Shown here: positions 1 through 11,378 of the stretch, piece after piece
How the letters are laid out: each line of letters begins with the position of its first letter
How positions within the stretch are numbered: the first letter of the stretch is position 1
Assembly (NCBI GenBank): GCA_934047225.1
Contig: OW204001.1
Span: 8,602,201-8,666,200 of the forward strand
From: Ypsolopha sequella
Taxonomy: Eukaryota; Arthropoda; Insecta; Lepidoptera; Ypsolophidae
Direction: 5' to 3'
DNA: 64,000 bases
The notes under the pieces: generated by a model
Seen by the model: the letters and a program-made list of their open reading frames with translations, nothing else
What the model was told of the DNA's origin: nothing
The model's database searches: none
Program-made: the position numbers and the translations under genes

Positions 1-57
1 TGGTCAGCATACGTCCTTCTAGGGCGGCCTGTTCGAGCTCTACCTCCAACTTGCGCA
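1..57 (-). other. possible 5'-partial exon at window edge
   Basis: Read on the minus strand, bases 57 to 1 are open and encode a charged, helix-like peptide (RKLEVELEQAALEGRMLT). An ACAG acceptor-like dinucleotide lies immediately upstream (bases 58-61), and the segment is richer in GC than the DNA beside it. There is no strong polypyrimidine tract. It could be an exon of a coiled-coil protein or a TE coding scrap. I do not recognise the family. Confidence 0.22.
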
Positions 58-107
58 CTGTCATTTATCACTCTATTTTAATTTATCCTCTCTACATGTA
101 CAAATGG

Positions 108-200
108 TGTAGCAAAATCAGCCGGTAAGCGTTCGGCCCCTGGTTTGATTCCCGGTTCAGAGCACCTCACATCAAGATTTCCAGATTTAATTTTCTTCTG
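108..200 (+). repeat. SINE-like fragment with B-box
   Basis: A tRNA-like stretch with a degenerate RNA polymerase III B-box (ggtttgattccc) is followed by AT-rich DNA. It resembles the other tRNA-derived heads in this window and has no cloverleaf, so it is not called as a tRNA gene. Confidence 0.35.
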
Positions 201-799
201 CGTTTCTAGACTTCAATTATTTAATATTCTTACAATCCACTATTCATACTGAACAAATTTGAACGACTTTTGAACGTACGTTAAAGAAAAAAACGTTCTC
301 ATTATATTTATATTTGAACTTTGAAGAACTTCAGTATTGACAAGTAGAATAGGTGGTGTATTAAAACTCTTGTTGTAACTACCAGAACACCTGGTATAGC
401 TAACGCTCACTACGTTCAGTTCTGTACAGTCGAGAGTACATCAAGCTATACACATTGGACTGTGTACCTCTTATATCCTTTACTATCGGGGCTAATGTAG
501 TACTGCAAATGTATGTGATCTCCACTGTACGTGGCGGTATTGGAAAAGTTTGACGGACTATTGGGTGATGAGTATCGATTGAACGCTTCTGCACTTGTTC
601 ATTTTTGTTTTTATTTTCCCGATGCGATGTAGGTTTCGGGGTTTTTTGTGGGTTTATTCGCTTAGTTTTTGAAGATACACAAGTTGTATTAGTAACCATT
701 AAACCCTTATGGGACTGGAAAAAAAGGAAGAACAATAAAATAACAACAAATTGAACATCAATATTTCATCCATGTTATGTTATGTTATTTGATACTTAC
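201..799. other. anonymous AT-rich DNA, no gene seen
   Basis: No homology-like coding segment, RNA gene or complete repeat could be recognised. A 111-codon open stretch on the minus strand here has low-complexity composition and no domain, and looks like chance. Confidence 0.5.
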
Positions 800-962
800 A
801 GCAGCGATAGTTCAGTCGGTAGGAAGCTGAACTCTCAATCTCGATTTTGAACCTTGATAAAGACATTTTTAGGGTTCCGTAGTCAGCAAGAACCCTTTAT
901 AATTTCGCCATGTCCGTCTGTCTGTTCGCGGCTTAGCTCAGAGACTCTTAGTACTAGAAAGC
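800..962 (+). repeat. degraded SINE head plus gttccgta repeat fragment
   Basis: Bases ~803-862 resemble the tRNA-like SINE head at 18.69 kb (gatagttcagtcggtaggaag, then ctcaatct). At ~868 the sequence switches to agggttccgtagt with ccgtctgtctgt, the family seen complete near 8.15, 49.5, 52.8 and 63.2 kb. Confidence 0.5.
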
Positions 963-1220
963 TGAAATTTGGCATGAATATACAAAGCGGTAACATAAAA
1001 TTTTGAAAAAAATATTTTATTAGGATAGTTATCTCTCCTACGCGCAAATTGGGAATGATTTTTTTTTCTCGTTTATCCCATGATTTGGGGAATGTAGGTG
1101 GATAGATCGTTCAAAAATGATGCGGGTATGTGAAAACTATTTTTCGATTTAGGGAACCGTTAGCGAAGTATTAAGCTTTAAAGTGCAAATTTTGTTAAAG
1201 TCAAAAGGATTTTTTTTCAA

Positions 1221-1245
1221 TTTATTTATTTATTTATTTATTTTC
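1221..1245 (+). repeat. (TTTA)n microsatellite
   Basis: Six tandem TTTA units precede TTTTCAGTTACAAG, possibly the tail of an old retroposon. Confidence 0.75.
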
Positions 1246-1370
1246 AGTTACAAGTACAATATTTTAAAATTATTCAGTACCATGAAACCATGTTTGGTTT
1301 GTCTACCTGGAGTCTACGATACATTAAAAGAATATAATTTACAATGGATGTAACGAATTAAAAGATTATC

Positions 1371-2671
1371 ATAGTTAGGGAGGCGAATAGGGGAATTTTC
1401 GGTAATACTCGAGCGTGGCAGTTTAAGATATGAGAGATACCTTAGACCTAATAGAACAACCTTGTAAAGTATTTAGCTCTATTTGTAGTGACGCGCGCCT
1501 AGGATAGACGATCAGATTAGTAAAAAAAAATCGATAGTCTGAAATACTCGAGCGCGGCAGATTAAGATATTGGGGGTTGATTTTAGTGTTTTAAGACTAA
1601 ATTTAACTAATCTGACGATAAGTCCTTGACGCCGCCGAGTTATAGGGTCGCGAACTTGTAAAAAAAAAACGTTAATCCGGCATTCTCGAGCGCGATTTTA
1701 TTTTTTTTTATTTTGAAGAATATAATCTAAAACTTACTAAAAATACAAAATCTGCCGGTTTCCGCATGACCAGAAGTGTGGAGGAGCCATTTCGTCTTTC
1801 GAAAAACGCGTTGCGGCATATAAGTCGCGAACGATACATTTTACAAAAAAAAAGTTTAAATAAACAAAAAAGGTAATTTTATTTTACACAAAAAAGGTCT
1901 CTTTACATTTTTGTCCAAAGTTAAAACTTTTTGACTTGAAGCATCATAAAAACTTAAACTCCCGGTTTCTTGAGTATATCTCGAAAACAGGTGTTAAAAA
2001 AAAATTATATGAAATAACGATGATTAAATTATGTGACTTTTATTATATCTCAAAATGTTTTTTTTCTAGAGCTTCTCGACAATTTTCGAAAAAAAAAGAA
2101 AAAAAAAGAAACCAAAAAACCTTTTTCGGTCAGATTAAGAGAACCCACCAACATTTTTGTCAGATTAAGAAAATATGCTTTCAGGATACCGAGATAAACC
2201 TCCCCTATGAAAATCTGACGCGCTCGAGTATTTCAAAAAAACTTTTTTTTTTTGCATTTTCAAAAATTCATCGTAACTTATCGTCACGCCGAAATCGTCA
2301 GTTTTTTTAAAGGGAGCTTCCTTGGGGCCTACTTAGCACCCCTTCCGAAAATCTGACGCGCTCGAGTAAATTTTTTTTTTGCATTTTTGACTACTTTATA
2401 TGCCTACCCCCACCACGCAAACCGGCAGATTAGTATACCGTTGTTATCAGAGGCACTGGGGGCATACGTAGTATGAATATCTGACGCGCTCGAGAATGCC
2501 CAAGTAACTGTTTTTTTTACATTTTTGAAAAACCATACACGCCAAACCCACCGCTAAAATGGTTTTTACCATACGAGCTTTTCTTTTCGAAATTATTTTA
2601 TCTTTCGATTTTGATAGGTCTCGACGGCGCCGTTGAATTACGCCATTTAGCTACCTCGCCTCCCTAACTAT
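1371..2671. mobile_element. TIR element with inverted CTCGAG motif arrays
   Basis: A 16-bp terminal inverted repeat (ATAGTTAGGGAGGCGA) opens at 1371 and closes at 2656-2671. Flanking TCA on both sides may be a 3-bp target duplication. Inside are three forward copies of TACTCGAGCGCGGCAGATT-like sequence (1406, 1545, 1683) and three inverted copies (2223, 2361, 2489), mostly 138-139 bp apart. Poly-A/T runs recur next to each. There is no transposase, so the element is non-autonomous. I cannot assign its superfamily: subterminal repeat arrays occur in CACTA, Harbinger and other DNA transposons. Confidence 0.6.
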
Positions 2672-3029
2672 CACAGCTAAGAAGGCTTTACAAGTTAACG
2701 AGTACAGATCACGCCAAACTTTTAGTCCCCTCTAAACACGGAGCGATTGGTATCGGCAGGAACAAAATGTATGGGCCGTTCTTCGTAAAAACAACTCCCG
2801 ATCAGACTAGAAGTTAGGCGCGATCTGTATTAGTCGACAGACTTATAAAATGTACTTGGAGAAGAAGTCCGCATATTGTGTAGGGCAACTACTTGGCCGG
2901 TTTTTGAAATTTCTGTACAAAGTATTTGTTTTATAAATATTATGGTGACTTTTATTGATATTGCCCAATTCATACTGGAGACTCGGTAAGTGGTCAGGAC
3001 CAAGATTCAATGACCCATTTTGCAAAATA
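2672..3029. other. no gene seen; scrap of a foldback element
   Basis: Bases 2941-3010 resemble one arm of the palindromic element at 51.72-51.98 kb (gtgacttttt, cccaattcatactggag). The remainder is unrecognised. Confidence 0.4.
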
Positions 3030-3368
3030 CGAAGCGGTATATATATATTTATACACTCGGATTCACTCCCCCCGTCCCACCTACAGGTGACCTCAGCCAG
3101 GGCTGGTGCGGCTGCGGAGTCAGCAGAAAAACTAAATAGGCGCAAATATGCTTTTCTTGAAGAGGGCTACATATTTGGACCGTTTGGTGTTGAAACCCTG
3201 GGGCCGTGGGGTCCGAGCACACGTCGTCTTTTCAAAGAACTTTCAACACGTTTGATTGACACCTCTGGTGACCCAAGGGCTGGGGCATACCTCGGCCAGA
3301 GGATCAGTCTGGCGATCCAGCGGGGATTGCTAGTCTCTTGGGTACCGTACCCGACGGCAACGATTTAG
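3030..3368 (+). pseudogene. LINE reverse transcriptase C-terminus (relic)
   Basis: The frame carries an alanine-rich segment, then FGPFGVETLGPWGPSTRRLF, then DTSGDPRAGAYLGQRISLAIQRG and a near-terminal stop. The same block is found at 26.95 kb and 39.8 kb. I recognise it as the extreme C-terminus of a non-LTR retrotransposon polyprotein that is widespread in animals. The RT catalytic core is absent: the copy is 5'-truncated, and its left part is unrelated sequence from an arm of another repeat. It is a decayed copy and not a host gene. Confidence 0.65.
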
Positions 3369-3599
3369 ATAATATTTTTTATTTAGTATAATGTTTTATT
3401 TTAGGATTATTTAGTTTTAAATTAAGTTACTTTCTTGTTATTTAAGTTTCAAATATATTCCTTTTCTCAAATTTGTATTTTCAATTGGCCGTTTTCAACA
3501 TTTTTATTTGCTTACAGTCTTTCGCCCACTTAATATTTTAGTACGCTATATTCAGAATTTTTGACACCTTAAATTTAAATTTATATTCGCTCGTTTAGA

Positions 3600-3790
3600 T
3601 ACTGACTTTTTTCCTGGCTATGGTCACTTCTCAGGGAGTCTATCATAGCAGACCATATCGAGCTTTAACCGCTCGCTACACCATGTCTATCCCTCTCTAG
3701 GTACATCAACAGGGTGAGAGAGAGCACTGTATCACGCGCTATTGAGCTCGATATGGTTTGCTATGCTATACTAGCGGAGCGCCATTTTGC
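3600..3790. repeat. inverted repeat / small foldback element
   Basis: Arms at about 3641-3667 and 3745-3772 (core ccatatcgagct and agctcgatatgg) can pair across ~80 bp. There is no coding content. It abuts the TTAA-ended element at 3802. Confidence 0.5.
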
Positions 3791-3801
3791 CACAGATCAA
3801 T

Positions 3802-4175
3802 TTAAGGCGATTTGTAAAAGTTTTAGCGTCCTTTTTACTCCATATGCAAAAAAATCCTCAGTGCGAGAGCGGATTCGAGGAAAAGTAGCAAAAAGTCGGT
3901 TTCTTATTAATATTAAACGTACTAAAGTTGCTATCAAAATTTCGTTTAACCAGGTTCTGGATACTGTTAAAACACATCTAATAAAGTATAATTGCAGTCC
4001 ATATGTCATTCCAAATTGTCAAACCAGGAGAATTTCTCCAATCGCGTTTCTGTTTTAGCGGATCCCTAGAAAAAGATTTCAAAAATAATATACAATTTTA
4101 TCGAAATAATACCTGTGTCACTGAAGTAGATATGCATGTTCTAAAAGTGACGATTCTTTTTCCGTAGCGCCTTAA
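3802..4175 (+). mobile_element. TTAA-ended MITE, copy 1
   Basis: Starts TTAAGGCGATTTG and ends TAGCGCCTTAA. The body has the family hallmarks cagtgcgagag, aaaaagtcggttt, tttaaccaggt, ccaaattgtcaaaccagg and ccctagaaaaag. The same order is found at 5.7, 10.95, 24.35 (reverse) and 40.9 kb. Overlapping open frames on both strands are by-products of the repeat. Confidence 0.75.
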
Positions 4176-4339
4176 TATATGTACCTACTTTAATTTTCTA
4201 ATCTAATCGTAATTTCTGTCATCGCCACAACAAGGAATGACAAAATAAAATTTCTATTTTCATCGAGTCTATCAGCCTAAAACCCTATAACCGCATTAGA
4301 GTGTTAGACCGGGGTAACATGACATATTCGACCCAGACA

Positions 4340-4440
4340 GCGGGCAATGTTTGGGAGCGCCTATATACCGGCAGCGGCGGCGCGGCGGCACAGCGTTGAT
4401 TTAATAACCGCCGGATAAATCTATTCATTTGCCGGCGACC
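4340..4440 (+). promoter_or_regulatory. TATA-containing GC-rich patch (tentative)
   Basis: GAGCGCCTATATACCGG sits in an otherwise AT-rich region and is followed by a run of GGC/GCG triplets and CACAGCG, about 30 bp beyond the TATA. This looks like a core promoter, but I see no open frame that it clearly serves. It could equally be part of a TE. Confidence 0.2.
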
Positions 4441-4589
4441 TTTGTGAAAAACATAGAGGTAACTGGAGTGTCTAGCTAGAGGGGTATAGGTCGGTTATTT
4501 GTGAGGCTTTCGAACTGAAAAACTTTTTTTTTATGATGTAAACAGAACGCTTACTTCAATAATTACTAAGGTCGCTATAGACGATCAGA

Positions 4590-4642
4590 TTCAGCAGATT
4601 CATACTGCCTTCGTCTGGGCGACTGAAGACGTTTACGCGACG
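4590..4642 (+). repeat. short dispersed repeat (actgccttcgtctgggcga)
   Basis: Shares a ~50-bp block with 30799-30852 (cagcagatt, actgccttc-tctgggcga, tgaagacgtt-acgcgac). The family is unknown. Confidence 0.5.
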
Positions 4643-4809
4643 GCAGCTCAAAACTGCATCGGTGTAGATGTATGAAGCTATCCCGAATCCCGATCTTAGT
4701 AGTTATTGAAGTGAGCTGTTTGGGTGCTATTATAAAATGTACAACGAGGCTATTTTAAGACTGTACCTGAGCCTAGAGCATGACCAACGCCAGTCTATCT
4801 AGCATTCGT

Positions 4810-5265
4810 TTGAAGAAATTTGGACTCTCCTTGTATTGAAAAAAATATATTTGGTTTATTAATATTTTCTCTAGGGATCTTACGTATAAACAATGTACTA
4901 AGATTTATACTTTTGTCAAAAAAAAAAAATGTTTTGCATCCTCTTTTTTTTGGTTTTCAAACGTTCGCTTCAAAAACGCGGTTAAAAGATCAACTTGATT
5001 TTTTTTCATAAAATATGTAATAGAAATATAAAGGTATATCTAGCAAATTCAATATTTTTTCCCTACAAAATATTTCAGTATTAGCTAAAAACACACCAAT
5101 CTGTTGTTTAGCTGCGTGATCACTAGTATTACGCGTCCTAGAAAAAGAGGCCAAAGAGCCAACATATAATCGCCTCTATGAAAAGCAAATAAAGTCTTTG
5201 CCATTAGACTTATTGTGCTGGACGGGTAATAAAAAAAGTTGCTAGGGTATGCCATCCTCTAAATT
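4810..5265 (+). repeat. dispersed repeat, paired with 17.70-18.25 kb
   Basis: The segment from tttgaagaaattt to tgccatcctctaaat is found again as its reverse complement at ~17820-18245. Shared blocks include gtgatcactagtattacgcgtc, agccaacatataatcgcctc and attgtgctggacgggtaat. No coding capacity or clear termini were seen. Confidence 0.6.
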
Positions 5266-5685
5266 ACATACACAAAGTCTACCGCATTTGACTAGCTGAA
5301 TCGAGGTGTTTATACAACTTTTGTGTCACCGTCTGTGTATGGCTGTGTATCTCTCGTACCAATACCGATATCTCTATGTTGAAAACAAGCTAATGAATAG
5401 CGAGTCGCAGGTCTAGCGCGTTCGTTCGTTATTTGATTATGAGTGAGTGGCCAGTACCGAATTTATTTTACTTGTGTTTTTCGAAGAATACAATTTTCAG
5501 GCTTTTATTTCATGTACAGACGCCAGCACGACAGGCTATCTATAAGCAGTTCTTATTGCGGCGTCATAGGAGTTAAAATCATTTACAAATAGGCTACGAC
5601 GAACTACTTACGTTTGCATCAATGTACGGTCGTATTTTTCGTGAGATATCCAACGCATTGCCATATGTCGTTACATAATTAATCA

Positions 5686-6099
5686 TTAAGGCGATATGTA
5701 AAAGTTTTAGCGTTCCTGTTACTCAATATGCAAAAAAACTCTCAATACGAGAGGGACGGATTTGAGGAAAAGTAGCAAAAAGTCGGTTTTTTATTAATAT
5801 CTATACACAATATACTACAGTTGCTATCAAAATTTCGTTTAACCAGGTCCTAGATACTGTTAAAAACTATCTAATAAAATATAATTGCAGTCGATATGTT
5901 ATTCCAAATTGTCAAACCAGGAAAATTTATGTCAAAAATGACCTCATTTCAATTCATATCTGTACCAAGCTGAATTGCTCCAATCGCGTTTCTGTTTAAC
6001 AGGTCCCTAGAAAATGATTATTTTATCAAAATTATACATTATTTACTAAAGTAGGTATGCAAGTTCTAAAAGTGACGATTTTTTTCCGTAGCATCTTAA
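5686..6099 (+). mobile_element. TTAA-ended MITE, copy 2
   Basis: TTAAGGCGATATGTAAAAG opens the element, and the degenerate end GTAGCATCTTAA closes it. The internal order matches copy 1, with an extra segment (gacctcatttcaa) that copy 1 has lost. Confidence 0.75.
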
Positions 6100-6588
6100 T
6101 ATGTAATATTATTATTTTACTTATTCAGGTATGTGTACTTGAGTCAATAACATAATTCTAGCACAATAAAAAGCATGTAATCATTGTTTTTAATTTAATA
6201 ATCAACGACATAGATTCAATGATTGAACATATTGCACCTAATTTTCACTGCAATCTAAAAGTACAATTTTATAGGGTTAGTTAAAGCTTTTTTAACTCTA
6301 GACGTCTACCTAATGGATGCGGAGGGGTCAAGCGAATAATGGAAGGGCTAAATTTAATATTTTCTTTCTCTAAAACAAATGGAAATTTATTGCGTTATCA
6401 AATTTCAGCTGTGGATATGTAGATTTGTAGCTACAGTGAAGATTGACGTATAGATCTCAATTCTGTACAAGTAGTGAAGTTCTTGTGTTTCCTTTTTCAA
6501 GGAGATTTTCATCTGTTTTCCCCATTAAAAACATAAGACTTGTAGATGTTATAAAACCAAAGTAGGTATCTTATCTAAAACATCTACG

Positions 6589-6722
6589 GTGTTACTACAA
6601 AACGGTGTTTAACTTTAGACAGTGTTTAAATCTGTTGCTGTCACTTTTTTACGATATGAAACAAAAGGCGACAACAACAGATTTAAACACTGTCTAAAGT
6701 TTAACAACGTTTTGTAGTAACG
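6589..6722. mobile_element. foldback MITE (gtgttactacaaaacg), copy 1
   Basis: Long arms (gtgttactacaaaacg, tttagacagtgtttaaatc and their reverse complements) surround a ~25-bp centre. The transcript would fold into a near-complete hairpin. A second copy lies at 11860-11998. Confidence 0.75.
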
Positions 6723-7072
6723 CAGCTAGCTTCCTAATACAAAACCGTATCCCGACAGTATAAAGCCATATTTACATGATCAATCGTGACTCACTTATAC
6801 ATACATACAGACACTCACACAAATGTAGACATTTATCCAGTGTTTCACGAGTTCAGCCGTTCGTTGTAATTCACTGACAAACGCATATAAAAGAGTCCGG
6901 TAGAACAGCGGCTTAAGTGGAGTAGAGCGGAATAACATACGGTAATTTTTAAGGTCGATAGTACAACATGCTATATCGTATTTAGATAAAAACCATAAAT
7001 ACATAATATCGTGATTAATTCTGTTAAATCTAATTAAACCCGTAAAATGGATTCGAGCCACGATTTTGCCCT
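6723..7072. other. no gene seen
   Basis: AT-rich sequence without recognisable repeat. An 88-codon open stretch on the minus strand lacks any domain. Confidence 0.45.
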
Positions 7073-8007
7073 AATCAAGCTGTTTAATTAAAAGCATTTT
7101 ACCCACTAATTTTAATTAGCAGTTTCAAATAGTAAAGAATTATTATGAGTCAATACATTTCTGTCCATCGGTTTCTCATTGTCGCTTGAACAATAATAAA
7201 ACATTAAATATACAGGATGTAATCGTTAAGTGTAACCAGGCGATTATTCCGTAACTATTACAGATATCAAACAAATTTAAACTGATATCGAAAGTACGTT
7301 ACCTAATCAGTAAAATGACATCAATAACTTTTTGAAAATAAAACGAGAAGTATACAAAATTTTGACGATTTAGTATGAGATTAGTAGAAAGGTTTTAGTT
7401 TCCTTATTTTAAGTGGTCTAGTACTCATTTTATCTTAATCTCATGTTATAATTACGTATGATATATATATTATGTTACCACTTCAAATTACTAATAGACC
7501 TTGTTTCAATATTGCATTAATTTGAACTGACTGAAAAGCAACACACTACAAAAATTGAGATACTCTTTGGTGTTCGTTCTAAATTCAAAACCTTTACCGC
7601 GGGTTGTTTTTCCCGCCAATTGTTAATAATCGTGATTGTTTCATTTATTGATTGAACAATGGCATATTTCAATATTCTACTAATCTCATACTAAATGTAT
7701 GGGAATGTTTAATGTCAAAAGTTTGGATACTTCTCGTTTGATTTTCAAAAAGTTATTGATGTAATTTTACTGATTAGGTAACGTACTTTCTATATCAGTT
7801 TAAATTTTTTTGATATCTGTAATAGTTACGGAATAATCGCCTGTTCATACTTAACGATTACACCCTGTATATGTAATGTTTTACTTTTATTCTAGCGACA
7901 ATGAGAAACCGATGGACAGAAATGTATTGACTCATAATAATACTTTACTATTTTGAACTGCTAGTTAAAATAAGTGGGTGAAATGCTTTTAATTAAACAG
8001 CTTGATT
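7073..8007. repeat. 935-bp long inverted repeat
   Basis: The left arm (7073-7387, starting aatcaagctgtttaattaaa) is the reverse complement of the right arm (7677-8007, ending tttaattaaacagcttgatt), with roughly 90% identity and a few indels. The ~289-bp spacer is unrelated. Within each arm is atacaggatgtaatcgttaa or its counterpart, like the ends of mariner-type MITEs. No open frame covers it. Confidence 0.8.
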
Positions 8008-8144
8008 TTCCTGGCAGAAGATCTATCTCATATCTAATTAATTCACAGTCATTGATACTATCTCGAAGAGTAGTTTGAAACGGAAATAGAAATGAAACTG
8101 ATCGAGATATCTTTAGTATTCTGATAACTAGTCACTGTTTTTAG

Positions 8145-8207
8145 GTTTGGGTACGGACCCAAAGAGTAACCAACGGGACCTTATTACTAAGACTCTGCTG
8201 TCTGTCC

Positions 8208-8238
<31 letters not shown>

Positions 8239-8455
8239 CCTCTGCCACCAGGCTGTATCTCATGATAGTTAGACAGTTGAAATTTTCACAGATTATATAT
8301 TTATGTTGCCGCTATAACATCAAATACTAAAAAACAGAATAAAGTAAATATTTAAGGGGGCTCCCATACAACAGACATGTTTTTTTGCCGTTTTTATAGA
8401 TAATGGTACGGAACCCTTCGTGCGCAAGTCCAAATCGCACTTGGCTGGTTTTTTA
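8145..8455 (+). repeat. gttccgta-family dispersed repeat
   Basis: Runs from gggtacggacccaaagagtaaccaacggg, through a (CTGT)n tract, to gtacggaacccttcgtgcgc and cgcacttggctggttttt. The reverse complement, with the same internal landmarks (ggggctcccata, gccgctataac), is at 63236-63465. Confidence 0.75.
8197..8240 (+). repeat. (CTGT)n microsatellite
   Basis: About ten tandem CTGT/CCGT units sit inside the repeat above. Confidence 0.85.
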
Positions 8456-9014
8456 TTTATCTTTCAGCCTTTTCATCTTAAAGCCTTTTCATGAGACTTA
8501 ACCCAAATTTCTATGATTATTTCTATTTATTATAAATCAAACCAAGCAATGGAAAAAGAAACTACAATTAGCAGATTTTTTTTTATCTTTAACCGTACGA
8601 TCTTAAGAAGTTGGCTGATGGAAAAAGAAAGAAAGAAGTCAGTGGAGTATTTTTTATTCGGTTTAAATAATGTTAAAATGTAAAAACAACAAAAAAAATA
8701 AGCCGTAGAAAATATGGCCCGTCAATAATATATAGTTGCTACGCTTTTACGCATAAAATAAAGTAGACCGATCGGTTATGAAGTTTATACTATAATTTTG
8801 ACACCAAATTATATCTATACTGGACCTAGACATCAAATTGTATAAAGTAACGACTAAAATCAGTTGCATTGCATAACTCAATTTGAAGAATAACCAAAAC
8901 AGTTTATGCCAGTGTGCTTGTGTTTAAAAATAATTTAAGTTTGTTTGAATGTAAAAATATTTTTGAAAAGGAAGTCATTTTAATTTGATAATAAATCAAA
9001 TATCTATCATACAT

Positions 9015-9292
9015 GTATGAGGCTATGCGAATTTTATTTTTGTCACTGTCACTCCAAGTGAAAAAACATGCAGTGTAAGAGAGATGGATTCAAAGCGAAA
9101 GGAAAAAGTATGTTTTTTAGTTTTATAAAAAATCTAAAATAGCTAGCAAAATTTCCAAAATTAAAAATCAAGATATTGATGAAATGCAATCATTAAAATA
9201 TATTTGAGTTCTGTACATGGTTCCTATTCGTCAAACGAGGAATGAAATACACAGAAAAAAAGCCCAGGTATTTTTTTACATATCGTCTGAAT
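9015..9292 (+). mobile_element. TTAA-ended MITE, second subfamily (degraded)
   Basis: Begins atgaggctatgcgaattttat and ends ttttttacatatcgtctgaa. It is closely similar to the copies at 22.6 and 44.2 kb but has an internal deletion, and both TTAA ends are eroded. Confidence 0.65.
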
Positions 9293-10124
9293 TCGACTCC
9301 ACGAGCACCTCTGTCCACATAACGCGCCCAGTGGGAGGTAATTATGCATGGCCGCTTTTTAGCGACGTTCACCGGCGAATAATAAAATGTGAACGCAACT
9401 AATGAGTTCACTGCATTGTGCTGTATTGATAGATAGGTCTTTGTTATTGTATGTGTGAAAGAATAAAAATTCAAAATGTTTGTGTTTTGTTGCATGTCGA
9501 ACAATAATGTTTTTTATAAACTCAAATACCTATTTATTTTCTTTTTTAACAAATGCAACTGCACGTAAAATTAGGAGAACAAAGTTAAGTATTGTTTTTT
9601 TATTAAATTTTATACATTCTATAACGTTTAAACTATATTGTTTATCTTTAAGCCCGTCACACACAACACAATAGCTACCTTCACAACTAGTATTCTGCTA
9701 TCAATATGTAGGTACTATAAACGGCCTAACAATGTACAGAACCGATCTCGCAGCGCAACTGCTACAACGGAATCCAAATTAATAAAAATTCCCACTCACG
9801 CCATCTGACGAAAGGCGGTCACACTTCTTACTTCTCTGTAAAGTTACAGGAGAGCTTCTAGTAACTTTCGTTGTGAAAAGAAGGCGCTACTGGGCTTTTT
9901 TGTAGAGGAAAAGCTTTTGAACGAGAGCTTTTTTGTAGGAAAGTGCAAAACTAATGTTTAAAATCTATTCAAATTTAATTGATCCGATATTAAATACAGT
10001 TGGTTTTGTCTGGTTTGAGTTTCATAAATATATTTCTGATTCACTGAAATGTTTATTAATGAACAGAGAAATCAGTTAATTTTCAGTAATGACTAAACTG
10101 TCATTTTAACCCTTCGGCCGTCTA
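9293..10124. other. no gene seen
   Basis: AT-rich DNA. Open stretches on both strands are under 105 codons and show no family resemblance. Confidence 0.45.
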
Positions 10125-10240
10125 CAGAACCGGAGTTTCAGAACTGGTTCCATACGAGGCTTTTAAATTACTTGTACGGAACTGGTTCCGATCGTGGCTA
10201 TTAATTAACTTTTATGAAACTGGTTCCGATCAAGTAATCA
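10125..10240 (+). repeat. imperfect tandem repeat of ~50 bp
   Basis: The block gaactggttcc-(ga)t-c-ggct followed by ttaa-tt-ctt repeats three times, with diverged spacers. Confidence 0.5.
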
Positions 10241-10551
10241 TCATATTCCATCAGCCGTGAATTAATAGGTACATAGGTACAGTGGTATAATAGTACATTG
10301 TTCACCCAGGGAAGAAAGGGGACGATTACCAACGAGGGTGTAGTTTGAGGCCCGAGGCGAAGCCAAGGGCCTCAATACACACGGGTTGGGAATCGCACTT
10401 TCTCCCGAATGATACATGGTGCTTTATACTACACCTGCGAGGAAATAGTATAATTTTACTTTTAATCAAGATACAATAAAAGAAACCGACTGACTCGCGT
10501 GCGATTGTCACTTTTTATTTTCTTCTTATTTTTTATTATGTACAGGAAAAG

Positions 10552-10614
10552 CAAGTGGCCAGTATCATTTTTCGAGTTTTATGTACGAGTTCGTAAAATA
10601 ATATTGGCCACTTG
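10552..10614. repeat. small palindrome (caagtggccagtat)
   Basis: caagtggccagtat at 10552 pairs with atattggccacttg ending 10614. The loop is ~35 bp. This is a small foldback or a TIR remnant. Confidence 0.55.
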
Positions 10615-10655
10615 GCGACTTGCTCATTCTTTATGTTATTTAAAAAAAAAAACAA

Positions 10656-10744
10656 CACGTTAACAATGGATTTGCATATACTTTTTCTGCCCGCTCAAGC
10701 ACGTTAACAATGAATTTTCATACACTTTTTCCACCCGCATATTT
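10656..10744 (+). repeat. two-unit tandem duplication of ~45 bp
   Basis: cacgttaacaatg-attt-catac (or -tatac) tttttc-cccgc occurs twice in direct orientation. Confidence 0.6.
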
Positions 10745-10953
10745 GTATGACAGTAATGACGTATTTTCTGCATCGTTTTCAAAAAAGTAAGAAGGTACTT
10801 TCCGAGCAGGTGTGGTATAAAGCTCTTTTGGCGCGTGGATTGGTTGTGTCCAAAATCGGAACTAACGCCGTTACCATGTACTCTTTGTTTCACAGCTGCG
10901 CTCCCCTGGCAATGCCATCCACTCGCCAAAAGATCTTTGTAGCTCTGTACATA

Positions 10954-11378
10954 TTAAGGCTATATGTAAAAGTTTTAGCGTCCCTGTTACTCCATATGCG
11001 AAAAAACCCTCAGTGCGAGAGGGACGGATTCGTGGAAAAATAGCAAAAAGTCGTTTATTTATTAATATAAAATGTACTAAAGATGCTATCAAAATTTAGT
11101 TTAACCGGGTCCTAGAAACCGTTAAAACCCATCTAATAAAATATAATTGCAGTCCATATGTCATTCTAAATTGTCAGACCAGGAGAATTGGTGTCGAAAA
11201 AGACCTCATTTCAATAAATATTTCTATCGAGCCGAATTTCTCCAATTGCGTTTCTGTTTTAACAGGTCCCTAGAAAAAGAATCCAAAAATAATGTGCTAT
11301 TTTATCAAAATAATACATTATTTACTGAAGTAGATATACAAGTTCTTAAAGTGTCGATTTTTTTTCGTAGCGCTTTAA
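10954..11378 (+). mobile_element. TTAA-ended MITE, copy 3
   Basis: 425 bp from TTAAGGCTATATG to CGTAGCGCTTTAA. It is the fullest + strand member of subfamily 1 and retains the tttcaataaatatttctatcgagc segment. Confidence 0.75.

Noticed and set aside
1936..2310. 124-codon + strand frame rich in K and F.
   Set aside because: It is produced by poly-A/T runs and inverted motif arrays of the 1371-2671 element.
2843..3145. 100-codon minus-strand frame.
   Set aside because: Antisense shadow of the LINE C-terminus and of a foldback arm.
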